A stretch of 64,000 bases of DNA from Branchiostoma floridae. Its lineage: Eukaryota; Chordata; Leptocardii; Amphioxiformes; Branchiostomatidae. The translations under genes were made by a program, and so were the position numbers. Positions 1-13,200 of the stretch are shown piece by piece (positions within the stretch are counted from its first letter, which is position 1; each line of letters starts with the position of its first letter). Where the stretch lies: the NCBI RefSeq assembly GCF_000003815.2, contig NC_049997.1, positions 6,411,204-6,475,203 on the forward strand, read 5' to 3'. The notes under the pieces were generated by a model. It was not told where the DNA came from. It did no database searches and saw only the letters and a list, made by a program, of their open reading frames with translations.

Positions 1-258
1 AAGTAGTGTCAGACGTCCATGCCTCTAGCGGCTTGGCTTGTTCACGCAATGATGATTTAAGACTTTGAAAAATATTATGTGGGTAAGAGCTGAATTTTGC
101 TGATAGAAAAGATTTCTATATATAAACATAATAGGATGGAAAGCCTCACAAATAGAGATCTCACTTCCAACATGTGCATGGATCAGGGCATGTTTTTTTA
201 TTGATGTAAAACGTCCTGAGACCAGTATAATGTTAAATTCCATATTCCTTATCTTCAG

Positions 259-1508
259 GACACCACAACTTCAAGGTCCTCCGTACCGCAATCCACACCT
301 ATAGAGGATTCGATCTCCTAGTCATCGAGGCGAAGCTGCCAGCTCACGGCCTGTCCTACAATTCCGAGTGGTGCCGAGACTACCAAAACCTCTGTGCAGG
401 GTACGGAAGGAGGCCTGGGGGCTGTTTAACTGGTGGTCACGGTCTTAACAGCAGGTAGGTCCTGTGACACGTAGGACAGCCATAAGCTAAGGGCACAACC
501 CGCCGTACGTGCAAATACGTGCTGTCTACGTGCAAAACGTGGGCAATATTTTGGGATCCGTAAGTGGTAAGTACTTTCTCCGTAAGAAATGGTAGGGAAT
601 CCGACGGATTTTGGAGCACGCAGACACGCTGTAGAACTTTACGTACTTTGTGTGCCATCGGGCTGTGGATTCGCCCCCCGTACGTGCCAGTACGGGTGAC
701 GCTCCTGCCCTGTACAGCCTGAAAGTTTTCAGAAATAATTTTTGGGACGTGGTCTCCAACAAAAACGTACGGACAAATTGCACGTTGTGCCCTTATCTAT
801 ACAGTGCGCCGTTACTAATGCCTGTCTAGTAATATTTTCCGAGGTATTGGATATAGAAAAAAATCACTGTACTGTACATATCTTAGTTATCAATATCATT
901 GGAGTATGTTGGATTGTTTCTTTGTTCACGATACAATGAGATTTGTATATAGATACATATTCTACGTTTCATCCAAGAGAGATGACGCAAGAGAGAAAAT
1001 GGTGATAACAATAATGATGATAATAATAATGGAATCATTACAATCATTTTACCTTAGATACTTGGTTTCAATCTAGATTAAGTCACATGCTGTGCGTTGT
1101 ACTGTATTTTGTGTTTGTAGGACTACTATCATATTGTCTTCACAGTTGGTAGGGAGGCTAGTCATAGTCTATCAGTCACCAATTATATGATTTGCTAAAA
1201 GGGGGCAAATTTTAGCAATTGTTGAGAGGTTTTAAAATGTTGCTGTATTTTCAGATGCGTGACTACGTATAACACAGACCCTAACATCAACATCGGCTGT
1301 CGCCCGAACGCCAATGTAGCTAGGTTCGCGAGGCTGGCTTTCTCAATTCCTGTTTCAGATAAAAGTAGTTTCGGCTTCGAACTTTGTGACGTCGGTCGCT
1401 GTAAACGTTATATATACGACACAGGTCACTGTCTGCCCTATACATCAAATTCCTATAGGAGGGATAGGTCCGGAACCCACATCGTTTACACCGTGTGTCC
1501 AGGCCCAG
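259..1508 (+). CDS. Polycystin-like gene, exons 1-2: Cys-rich head module
   Basis: Two exons (259-454 and 1255-1508) join through a split Arg codon (AG|A). They encode about 150 residues with paired cysteines (CRDYQNLCAGYG, GGCLTGGHG, CVTTYN, IGCRPN, CDVGRCKRYIYDTGHC). I do not recognise a named domain. It looks like a secreted disulfide-rich lectin-like or adhesive module, consistent with its position at the extracellular end. The first exon starts with two bases of a split codon, so at least one more coding exon lies upstream. Confidence 0.75.
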
Positions 1509-4500
1509 GTATTTGGCACTTATAACTGTTAGATAAACATCAATTGTTGAATGTTTCATATATGCATATATATACCCAATCCAATACCTGTCTTGTACCA
1601 TTGCTTTCCATTTTCAGAAGAGGTGATTTAGAAGGATTCATTTATCATTGATCATTCTAGATCATTTAGCATTTATCTATATATCATTTCATTATCCTTT
1701 CAAATTTATCATTTCAGTTCAACAGTGTCCAACGCTGACTGCCCCAGGTAACGGAACGCTGAGTCCTATGGGAGCAAACTTCTACACTGACAGGGTCGCA
1801 TTCAGCTGTAACCAGGGGTACGAGCTGGAAGGAGCCTTGGATACGACATGCCAAATGAACCAAATTTGGAGTGACGCTGTTCCAACATGCAACCGTAAGA
1901 CAACTTTAAGAACATAAAGTCTCGTTTTTCGGTGGTACTGGTATTGCCCAAGTTATGCAAATAAAGGTTTCACTTGTAAAACAAATCAGAAAATTGTTTT
2001 AAAGGTGTAAAACTTGATTTTAATCAGAGTTTATGCCTGGTTGCACATCCTATTCCATTGCTGTGTACTGTATTGTCCTTCCCATTTTTAAGGGCAGTAT
2101 TAGAAGAAAATTTTTTTCTACCTTTTCAACATACACACACACAACAGATGCTACACTTAGAATGCAATTAATGAACACTTCTTTATCATTTTAGCTGTAC
2201 AATGTCCAACGCTGACCCCGCCAAATGACGGAACCCTAAGTCCTACTGGAGCAAACTCCTACAACAACGAGGTGACGTTCGTCTGTAACCAGAAATACCT
2301 GCTGGAAGGAGCCTCTCGTGTGAGGTGCCAGGCGGACAAAACTTGGAGTGATTCTGTTCCAACATGCACAGGTAAGACAATTTGTAGTCTTTTTTAAATA
2401 AAAATATCTAGAGACATTGATTTAAGTTTTGTTTTTCTGCCGACACAACACAGTTAAACAGAAATGTAAATTGTGCATTGAAATATTTAACTTATTTTAT
2501 TAGTGTTGAACGTTAATTATGAAATCTAAATTGACTAATGTGTGACTGAGTGCATAGCCTATAGATGCGTCTCAGTCGTGATTTTAGAAAGAGAAACCTT
2601 GACAAAAAGTGGCGCCCTCTTCTTATATATTATATATCTCCATACATTTTCCCAGCACAACAGATGCCACTATCAAAATGCACATGATCAACACTTGCTT
2701 ACCGTTTCAGCTGTACAATGCCCGACGCTGACTGCCCCAAGTAACGGAACATTGAGTCCTATCGGTGCGAACTCCTATACTGACGAGGTGACGTTCACCT
2801 GTAACCAGAAGTTCGTGTTGGAAGGAGCCTCTAGTGTGAGGTGCCAGGCGAACGGAACTTGGAGTAATCCCGTTCCAACATGTACAGGTAAGACAACCAG
2901 TTTTATACAAATGTCCAGGAACGCTGATTTTACGTCTTTTCCTGTCCACAGACACAAATGGTAATGCAAAAACTGATTAAATCATTCGTCCATGAAGGTT
3001 AGACTTGCAGGTAATAAGATACGACGAAAAACAACTACTCAAGCAACTGGAAACTTGGAAAATCCAAAATCATGATATGGTTTCCAAAATGAAATCCAGT
3101 TGCTTGCGTAACTGCTTTTTGGCGTGACTAATAAATCATGCATAATATGTTGATCTTACTTTTGAAAAACGAATCAGGACATTGTTATTTATTAGTTTTA
3201 AACGTTGCTTATAATAGTAGAAGTTGATTGGTTTGTGCCTGAGTGCATAGCCTATAAGTGTGCTGTACCATTTTTTTTTTTATATATGCTTTAGGACAGA
3301 CGAGGACAATGTAGCACTACACTCAAGTTTTGTAACTTATATGCTGTACCATTGCACATTCTGCCTCAGAAGGAGAAACTCAAACAAGAAAGTGACCACT
3401 TTTTTTACATCTCCACACATGTTCTAATACAATAGGTGCTAGGATATCGATGAAAATGTACTTGGCCAAAACTTATCGTTTCAGATGTACACTGTCCGAT
3501 GCTGACTCCTCCAGACAACGGCGCACTGAGTCCTACTGGAGTGAACTCCTACACTGATGAGGCGACGTTCAGCTGTAACCAACATTACGTGTTGGAAGGA
3601 GCCTCAAGCGTGAGGTGCCAGGCGAACGGAACTTGGACTGACCCCATTCCAACATGTACACGTAAGTTAGTTTGCAGTCGTTTTTGCAACATGAACACGT
3701 AGGACAGTTTGCAGTCGTTTTTGCAACATGTACACGTAAGTCAGTTTGAAGTCGTTTTTTAATATGTACACGTAAGACAGTTTGCAGTCGTTTTTCCAAC
3801 ATGTACACGTAAGACAGCTTGCAGTCGTTTTTCCAACATGTACACGTAAGACAGTTTGCAGTCGTTTTTGCAAAAAAGGTTGAATGTTTTGTTTTGGACA
3901 TTTTCATTCAAAATACATGGCGGTAAATAAAGAAACTGTGTCTTTACTGTAGTTCATGTACAAACATCTCTACGAAAGTTTGTCGGAAATCATTAAGCTA
4001 ACTCGACACCAATAAAAGATTCAGCAGAAATCAAATTGTTTACTGATGTTTCAACTCAAAGATTTATCCTTTATCGAGGTAACCTTTATTGTAGGTGTTT
4101 CAAATCCTAATCTTTGTTTTCTTTCAGACAAAACATGTTGTCACAGAAACTGCGCCTTGACAATGGTTCAAATCAAATGCAAACAACTCCTTGACATTTT
4201 GAAGCAGAAATTAAGACATACTGATATGTTCATTTATTAATGAACACATAATTTCTGCCTGTTTTGCAGAGCCCGACAAATGTGCAATAAGGAATGGCCG
4301 GTGTGACCAGATCTGTACTAACGTCCCGCCCAGCTATGAGTGCTCCTGTCGACAGGGCTTCGTACTGATGACGGACGCCCACGGATGTGGAGGTTTGAAC
4401 TTTTGTGTATTCATGAAAGCTCAGATCGGCCTGCAGGCCACTTTTCATTGAGGTCATGAGGGAAGAGGCAAGGGTCAGACAACGTATATAACAGAGATAC

Positions 4501-7221
4501 AGTTTACGTCAGTTAAAGTCCTAATGAGTCTGATTAGTCTTTATATACACAATTGTTTACATATTTGTTACAAAATGCACACTAGTGGGATCTGCTACAT
4601 GATTCCAGCCCGTTTATTTCCATGTAGGAAACTTTGTTGTAATGCAGATATGATTTCTTAAAAAGTTGCTGACTTATATCTATTTTGATTTGTGAGCAAG
4701 GAAGGAAGAAAATGGTTGCCTATTCGCTGCCTTTAAAAACTGCAGTGTCTCCTTGAACATTTGCGAACCACGAAAGTAGGCCAAAATTTCATTCGCACAA
4801 CAAGTACAACACGTACAAGTACACGGGGAGAGTCCTCCAGGCTTTGGCTGGTCAGTTTTGGTAGACGGAAAAAGTTAAAGAGGGGATGTTCGCAATACAT
4901 AAATGAAAAGAGCAGTGTAGTTCTACAGCCATATGTGACTCAATAACAGCATCTGATATACAAAGGTGATCATTTTTATAATTGTGACATTTTCTTCTTT
5001 GATTGCTAAGTGTGTGGCCACTGCCAGGGTGGGGACGTCAACTGTGACCCGACGACAGGTGTCTGCTCGGCTGGGTGTCAGGAGGGATGGAAAACAGAAC
5101 TTTGTAATGAAGGTACTGCCTTCTTGATGAAAAAAGCGCACTTTTGATCAATCTTTCGTCGCATGATAATTAATGTGACCAGATGCAAATGCATTGTAGC
5201 ACGTTAGTGAGGGCAGAAAAATCTTCCACATTCTGCATACGTTCTTAATCAATGGTATACGTAAGATTTTGCCTGGTCCCGACCTTCGGTTGATATTGTA
5301 TGTAGTATGTATGCCATCTGTTATATATTCGGAGAGTAAAGATACACAGAAGCTGGTATGAAACGGAGAACGCCATCTGTATTTGTTTTGCTGCTTCTAA
5401 TTCTGTTCTTCGCACAGCCATGGAGCCACCAATCGACCTAGCCATTTCTGACGTCACGGATAAGGGGTTCAAGATCACGTGGTCTCAGTCCCCAGACCCT
5501 GACCTTCATGGATACCGGGTTGTGGTGTCGAGGTTAGACATGACGACAGCTGTCGATCAAACCACGAATCAGACATCACTTCTGGTGTTGGATCTGTCAC
5601 CGGACGCGGATTACGTCGTCAGCGTAACTTCGCTGTTCCTGTCGGCTGGTTGGCGGTCACAGAGCGAGGCGGCGGTGATACACGCATCCACAGGTATGGA
5701 GAGCGTTTTTTCAAATGATCAAAAACAACTATAATCAAGACTTCAAATACATGGCCATAAAAATACTTTTTTACTATGACTTCAGACGGCTTAATGTTGG
5801 GTTGCACCCACAATCTGAGAGGTATAAATTTTGCTCTGAAAAGTTATGTGTATGGTTCTTTAGTCGATAAATATTTACTATGCAGAAAAATCCAATCAAT
5901 GAATCAAAAACCTTTATTTAAACTGGATCGCCCTGTCAGCCTAAGCTGCTCTTCCTAGAGGTCCAGGGTGTGTGTGTACTAACTTAAAGATCTACATTGT
6001 GACAACCTAAATGTCAAAATCTCCGTAGGTAGTCCTGTCCGCAAGAAAATAAAATCGTTGTCACTATTATCATAAGTACCATACTACAACAGTATGGTTG
6101 TTCGTACGTCGAGTCGACGAGGACCGCTTTCGTCATCATCTACAGTATAATAAGTTGATATTAAAACATTTTCTCAATCAATTGAATCGAACACTAATTT
6201 TGATTGTACATTTTCAGAGATGAGCTCCTCTACTGATCTTCGGTTCGTCGAAGTGACCGAGTCCACGCTGGAGTTCACCTGGGTGCCCCCTAACGCGACT
6301 GTGACCGGATACCGCGTCATGTACGGACAGGGGGAGGCCACGGAACAACTCATCCCCTCCCCGGACCCGGGGAATAGATCGGCTTTGATCGAGGGACTTC
6401 TGCCAGGAGTAATGTACAAGGTTGAGATCATCACCATCGGAGGTTACCGAGAGAGTGCACCTCTAGTCGGGTATAACACGACTGGTGAGTACATGGCATA
6501 TTACTTTCCATTACTTTAATGTCACTGACGAAAGATAGTGGATGCTATCTGAAACGTCTAACCGTTTCCAAACTCATATACAGTTGCTTGAGTAACTGCT
6601 GCTGGGCGTATTTTATTACCTGGATGTCTAACCTCCATCGGCGAACTTATACTAGTGTTTAGATCATAGAAAGATTTCCGTATCTGAAACACGTCGCTTG
6701 CAGCCCCCATCATGATGCACTTTAAAGTAGACGGGTGAACGTAGCACTCTATAGAGATTTATATTCATGTTCATTTTCTCACAGGGATGTTGCCAACTTC
6801 AGCTGCTCCACCCAACGGAACAAGTCTGATGACTTTCTTCTTCAGCCTACTCACTTCAACTATACCAGCAGATACAACGGAAACGACGCGAGTCCTTGGA
6901 CCACTAAATCACGGTAACGTGAAGTTTTAGGGTGCGAAAGTTTCAAAATCATAGAATTTAACAATATCATTCGTGCATGTGCATTAACATTACTGTCCTA
7001 TCGTTGCCAAGGAAAAGTTACGTTTGTACACGTCGCAACAGAGACAAATATCCGCTGGCAAAATGACAGATACGGGTGTTAACATATTAACAATAGTCAT
7101 ATCTGTCAAGACTCACTTGATTCGTGCTCTCATATATTAGGAGAAACACACACACACACGCACACACACACACACACACACTCACACATATTATATATAC
7201 ATATATACATATATACATATA

Positions 7222-7275
<54 letters not shown>

Positions 7276-10200
7276 ATATGCAAACGTATGCACTTCAGTG
7301 ACACATTTACAAGCAATCCAACAATATTCACGTGAGAGACATAAGTTTCGATGAACACATCGTGTCAAGCATATCATTTATAATTTTGTGATGAAAAATG
7401 GGTGCATTTGACTGATGTGTCATTCTTGCTCAGTGGAAGACCCATTAGATGAAGACCAGTATCCGGACTACGACTTCTTCGACCCAATAAAAACAACAAC
7501 ATCTAAAGGAAATGGGGAAGGTAAGAGTGTTAAACTTTCCAGAACATATAAAGACATTCTCTTCTTATCTATCCATTAGTCTAACTACTTTTTCTCCACC
7601 CCTTTCAATTTTCTAATTCAATGTTTTGATTAGCGCCATGTCTGTCCATTAGATCTTATATCACCCCTCCATCTTTTCTGTATCCTATCCATCTGTCCTC
7701 TTCTCTGGGTGGTTGGGTGATAGTTTTGGCGGATGACCGTAACACTTGGCTTTACCAATTAAGTTGTCTTTTCTTCACTGTGCTTCGTAGGGCAGATTTT
7801 TGTATTGACTATATAGTATATATAATTATATATACACGCGTTTTATAGAATTTGAGGTCCGATCGCTGAATATTCCATAGATATACTTGGTTTGGCTGCA
7901 AGAACGCATTGTATGTGACGGGGTTCTTTTGTCTTTGATGTACAGAAATCAAGCAAACCAGCACAATCTCACCAAAAGGCAGCAGGACAACGCCAGCAGA
8001 CCAGGTTTGCGCTACAGAATCTGATGTTAGCGTTACAGGGCAATTTGGAAAGATACATGCCAACTTTCTACAGCTTGAGTAAAATATTTCTGTAAAGAAA
8101 TATTTGTCTGGATGCGTTTGCGAAGATTAGACTGAATATCCATGTCTGGATAGCTACGGGATGGGCAGCGGATATTACATGTATACAGATACAACGGTAG
8201 TTTGAGCGTCTAGGAATAATGACATGGAGTGTGTTATAGAACCTGTTGATTTTGACTTGGAGATGAACTTGGACGAAGACTTGAAATACTCGTGGTTAGT
8301 AGCTAGAGAGGTGACATACGTGTGTGCTCAGTGTAGGTCTCGATGAAAGAGGTGAAAGTCCAGTGTTGTATTACTCAAAAGGACTGAGCTGCTTGATATT
8401 CAGATTTAGGCTAGACTAACACATGGACGTGGAGGGGTGTTCTCTAAATGATGAATTTACTGATATCACAACAGTTATTCGAACTAAAATGAAGAGACAA
8501 TGTCATCATTACGAGTAGAAATGGATAGGAAGTATGGAAAGTTGTCAAACGCTTTCTGATGTTCCTCCCATATGATTAGGTACCGCTGAATATCAATAGT
8601 CTTGACAGCATCTACGGTGACGTCATCTCATCCAATCCGCAGGACGTGATTCAGATGCTGGCTCAGGTTAGTAGCATCATGTACTTACTTACTTACTTAC
8701 TTCACTTATCCTCTTCGTCCGATGTAGGACATAAGGCTTTGATAAGTTTCCTCCACTGGGGTCTGTTCTGTGCTAGGGGCTGAGCAGCATCCCAGGGGAT
8801 TCCAATGGCCGCCAGGTCTTCGACCACAGTGCGTCTCCATGTAGTTTTGGGACGTCCCCGTTTTCCCTTCCCCTCAGGGGCCAAGTGTAGAGAAAATTTG
8901 GGGATACGGTCATCCGACATTCGCAGAATATGGCCCAACCATTTCTGTCTTCTGATGGTAATTTTAGTAGACAACTGTCTTGTGTTCGTTTTTCTAATAA
9001 TAGTATACAGTTCTTCATTACTGATCTTATTTGGCTAGTAGATGTTAACGTTACATATTCTACGCAGACAACTATTGTGGAAGACACCAATTTTCTTCAT
9101 GTCTGACTTCATGTCTTCATGTCTGTCTCTCCAGCACTCACACACGAACTTACGTCATGCATATTTTCCGCAAACACAACCGGTCATTGTGTAGGTCAGG
9201 ACTAAGTTCAAGTCAATGTAAAGATTCTCAATGTTGCTTGTGCAAATATATTGTCTTCTTCCAGTAGGTGGACAATGGGCTAAAGTAGGATGACCTTAAT
9301 GTACAGCCACCACACACCTGTACACTCACAGCCCGGGACAGAATTTGCAAAGATATACATGCCATTCCTTCTTGGATAGTTGAGACCATGTCATATTAAC
9401 AAACTATTTCATGTTACTTAGTAGTAGTGACCTGATTTTTTTTTCAAATTAGGATTATGTGGATATCGATGGAGGCATTGATGAGTTGGAGAAGCCTAAA
9501 TCAGTTGCCGAGGAAAATTCACAGGTAAGCAATATTTGGTTATTTTCAAACCTTCCATTTGTTGGATTGAAGTCTTTGCCGATGAAGGTTAGACATCCAT
9601 ATTATAAGGAAAAAAGCTTCCCAAGCACCTGGATAGGCTTTGTTAACGGTCAGACGTTTCAGGTAGTATCCTCTACCTTTCGCCAATAACACTGACGAAA
9701 GCCAGAGGTAGAAGAACATGTAGACGCTTACAAAATGTATACGGTTGCTATAGTAGCGTTTCTACTGTGAATATACTACTAGTAGGTTCTCTATTGTAAA
9801 CCGTAGGGAGGAACTGTTGAGTTTGCACTAACTATAAATCATTGATAATTTGATGATATAAAGTTTATTACAAATTCTTGCCCTTGGGATGATTACAGGT
9901 AACATACTCAGAGATTCAAACAGTGTGAAAACAATATACAAGTGTATACTCTAGTGTAACGCTAGTGAAAGGTAACTCTAGATCCTGGGCTATTTTGTTC
10001 GATCCCTTATATTTGATATTCTTGTTATCCGTTGTTGTAGGTATGCAGGAAGGCACTTAAGAGATTGGGATCTGAAACGGGTAGGACCCAGACGCCGGAC
10101 CACCTGCAAATCATCTCTGAATTAACATCACTTGTCATTGCGTCATGCCCCAACATTCCACAAGAGAACGCCTTGAAGGTAAAAACGTGCTTTCCGTAAA

Positions 10201-13200
10201 TTTGAGATGAATCATTTCCGCCTTGCAAAATTGCCAGATCAATCATAGCCTCGTGCTTAAAAGGTGTTTTGTTCTTGTGTATTCATGTTTTTTTTAAATT
10301 TGTTGATTTCATATTAGAAAAGAATCTGGCACATCACATCTTTTCTTTTGCCTTGTTAAATCTATGGAAGAAAAACAGTGAGAGATATTAAGTGCAATGC
10401 GTTGCAGGTTTTAAAATGTACAGTTGCATGTATTATGTATTGATGACTTCAAACAGAACACAGCGCTAGATGTTCTGAAGTCCATCACCAGCAAACTGGG
10501 CAAGCTGGACATGTCTAACCCGTTAACCGTCGAGTCTGTGGGAGGATGTAAGTACATCATTTCTGCAAGGTGGTATTCTCCTGATTGTCTTGTTGTCCGT
10601 TCAAGTACGAGTACTTGCCTTTTTCGCCAAAATTTTCGCCAGTGCATCGAAAGCCCGTTCCTTTTGTAGTTGTGGTGGAACCCGTCGGTAGCTTACCAAT
10701 TTTTCTGACTTGGTGTAACAGCTTTCCCGTTTTTTTGGCAGCTCCAGTAAAGTTCGTCATAATCTTGTGATGTTTATGACCTGCAAAACAGTCCTTATGC
10801 CATTTCTCCGATTCCTATGGCAGTTCTGGTGAAGTTCATTGGTGACTTACGTTACTGACTTATGTAAAAGTTTACCAGCCTTATTTGGTAGCTCATGTAG
10901 AACAATTTGGGGCCTTGTAATGTTAATGACTTGTATAGAAGCTTTCCCGGTTCCTTTGACAGCTCTGGCGAGGTTCGTTTGTACATAGAAATGTTTATGA
11001 CTTGTGAAAAACCTTTCCTTTGTTCCTTCTTGCAGCTCTGGTGGAGTCCGTCGCTAACCTTCTTAATGCATCAGAGGAAGCTTCAGAGGGGGATGCCGGG
11101 AATTCAGTACAGGACGATCATATCTCCCCAGAGGAGCGAGCTGAAAAGGCAAAAGAAGAGGAAGAAGAACAGCGAACTGAGGTGAAAATAAGCCTTTGGT
11201 GTTTATTCTATGTTTTACTTCGTCCCCTTCAGCCCGTGCTATTTATTTCCCGTTAGTTTATTTATGTAAATTAGTAATACATCAATATTCATTCTAAGCT
11301 CCTGTTCATCTAATCGTTCATTTGATCACAACTTATGAAGCGCATTGTTTAGAGAAGCCCTCGTGACATCCAAAGATTCCCACATTCACGGACGAGACGG
11401 AAAATGAAAGCCGCCTTTCTCTTAAAATCAGAGAATTAACAACTTGACTGGACAGTGGTGACTATGATTATTTCTATCAATTTCAGAGACAGGAAGTTGT
11501 CCAGAAAAGCCGCCAGGTCCTGGATAGTCTGTTCAACGCCATCACCGACCCCATGCGGCCTGGAGACGCGCCGGTGACCATCAGCAGGGCCGGCGTTACG
11601 ATGCGAGCACAGAAGATTTTCGGCTCTAAGTCTGGGAACCAGGTGGTGCAGACGGAGGATGGGGTATTCCAGTTGCCATCCCAAACCGCACTTTTCCCGG
11701 AACACCCGCCTCACAACGTCACTGTGATGGTACGCATTCATCCTCCATGTCAAGATGTTGAAGATGAATAATTTTCTAATAACATGTCCTACCTGTACTG
11801 TAGATAGACACAAATTAATGAATATGATCACATGCCGTTAATCTCTGCAAAGATGCTAGGCACTACGGAAGAAGAAGACATGTAAATCTAAAAAATCACA
11901 TTGCCAAAGGCAAACACATGTATTTTCAATCTACTTTTGTCATGTCCCGACTCCATATCTACGTATTTAGGCCAATACATTACGTAACGCTCTAAAAAAG
12001 AAGAACGTATTGCAACAGACTGAAACGTTTAATTTGTTTATCACAGCATGTCAATACGCCAGACCTTAGACGAGACGAGTATCATAATATAGATTGATTT
12101 ATCATTGTTGCCTTACATTGTGCCATGCAGAAATGTCGTGCAATAAAGTTCATTCATTCAATAATTCTTTCTGCTCTCCCACTTTAGCTTTTCTCTACAC
12201 AACCACCATGATTCGTAGCTAAACAATTGTTTTCTTTATCTTCCAGTTCATAGAGTACCAAGAGAACCCATTCCCCAGAGGGCGCGGGTACTACCAGGCA
12301 CGCTCCTCCGTCATAGAGCTTACGCTTCGCCGGAAAAACTACAAACCGTTGGTCTTCAGCAACCTCACTGACGACTTCAAAATCACCATTCCAGCAGGGA
12401 AATCGAGGAACAAACCAACGACAAAAACCATCACCTTCCCTGCCTCTGGAAACGAAACTTCAAGCTACCATTTACTAAACCTCAACAACACCGCAGAGGG
12501 ATGGCTGGTCACAATCACCCCGCTGAACACAAGCGTGGTGTACGGCGTGTCGGGTAGGTACGGCGGCCGCCCTGATGATCAAAACTACGACGTGTCCATG
12601 GAGACGTACGTTCTACCCGAGGAGTGTTCCTTGATGGAAACTCTCAGTGGTGACGACACGGACAGGACAGAGGCCAAACTGTTCATCAAAGGGAAGGCAG
12701 ATCCCGTGGATTATCACGTCAAAGTCAAAGTTCTTGGTGAGCTTTTCTGTTTTGACATCATTCTTAAGACGTGAAGCAACTCTAGTCTATAATACAGTTT
12801 ACTACTACTGTTTCACAGTCTGAAGGTTAATTAATGCCTTTTTAGTGATGACACTTTTGCGTTCTTCTCGACAATTGGTCGTTGGAACACGATAGCCAGA
12901 AGTTTACGCAATCTCTCGCTGGCTGGGGTTGATGACCCCCTCCTAGGTCTAGGCGGTGGCAACTGTAAGGCTGGCCGTCAGGAGCGTGATTTTAGTCAGG
13001 CTAGAAAAACGATATTAAAGTCAAACACATTAGATTTTACTTTAGGCCTCAATGTTTAACAAAGTCTTTTAACGAGAATATTTCGTCGCTTGTGAATTTT
13101 CAAAACAGTAATTCGCAAAATTTTGACGGTAGATTTGGGTGATATATATTTTCTACTCGTTTTTTTTTTTTATAAGTAAGTAATATGGGAAGTATTCTTT

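Noticed and set aside
3569-3907. Minus-strand frames with repeated CKLTYVYMLE-like units
   Set aside because: They are the translation of the 37-bp minisatellite and the antisense of a sushi exon; 37 is not a multiple of three, so the similar peptides come from short local coincidence.
7087-7377. Open frames on both strands across the CA/TA/TG microsatellite
   Set aside because: They encode only His/Thr, Tyr/Ile and Cys/Val runs from dinucleotide repeats and lie in an intron.
11436-11831. Minus-strand frame of 131 codons at the GAIN exon
   Set aside because: It is antisense to a well-supported polycystin exon with matching splice sites and has no domain.
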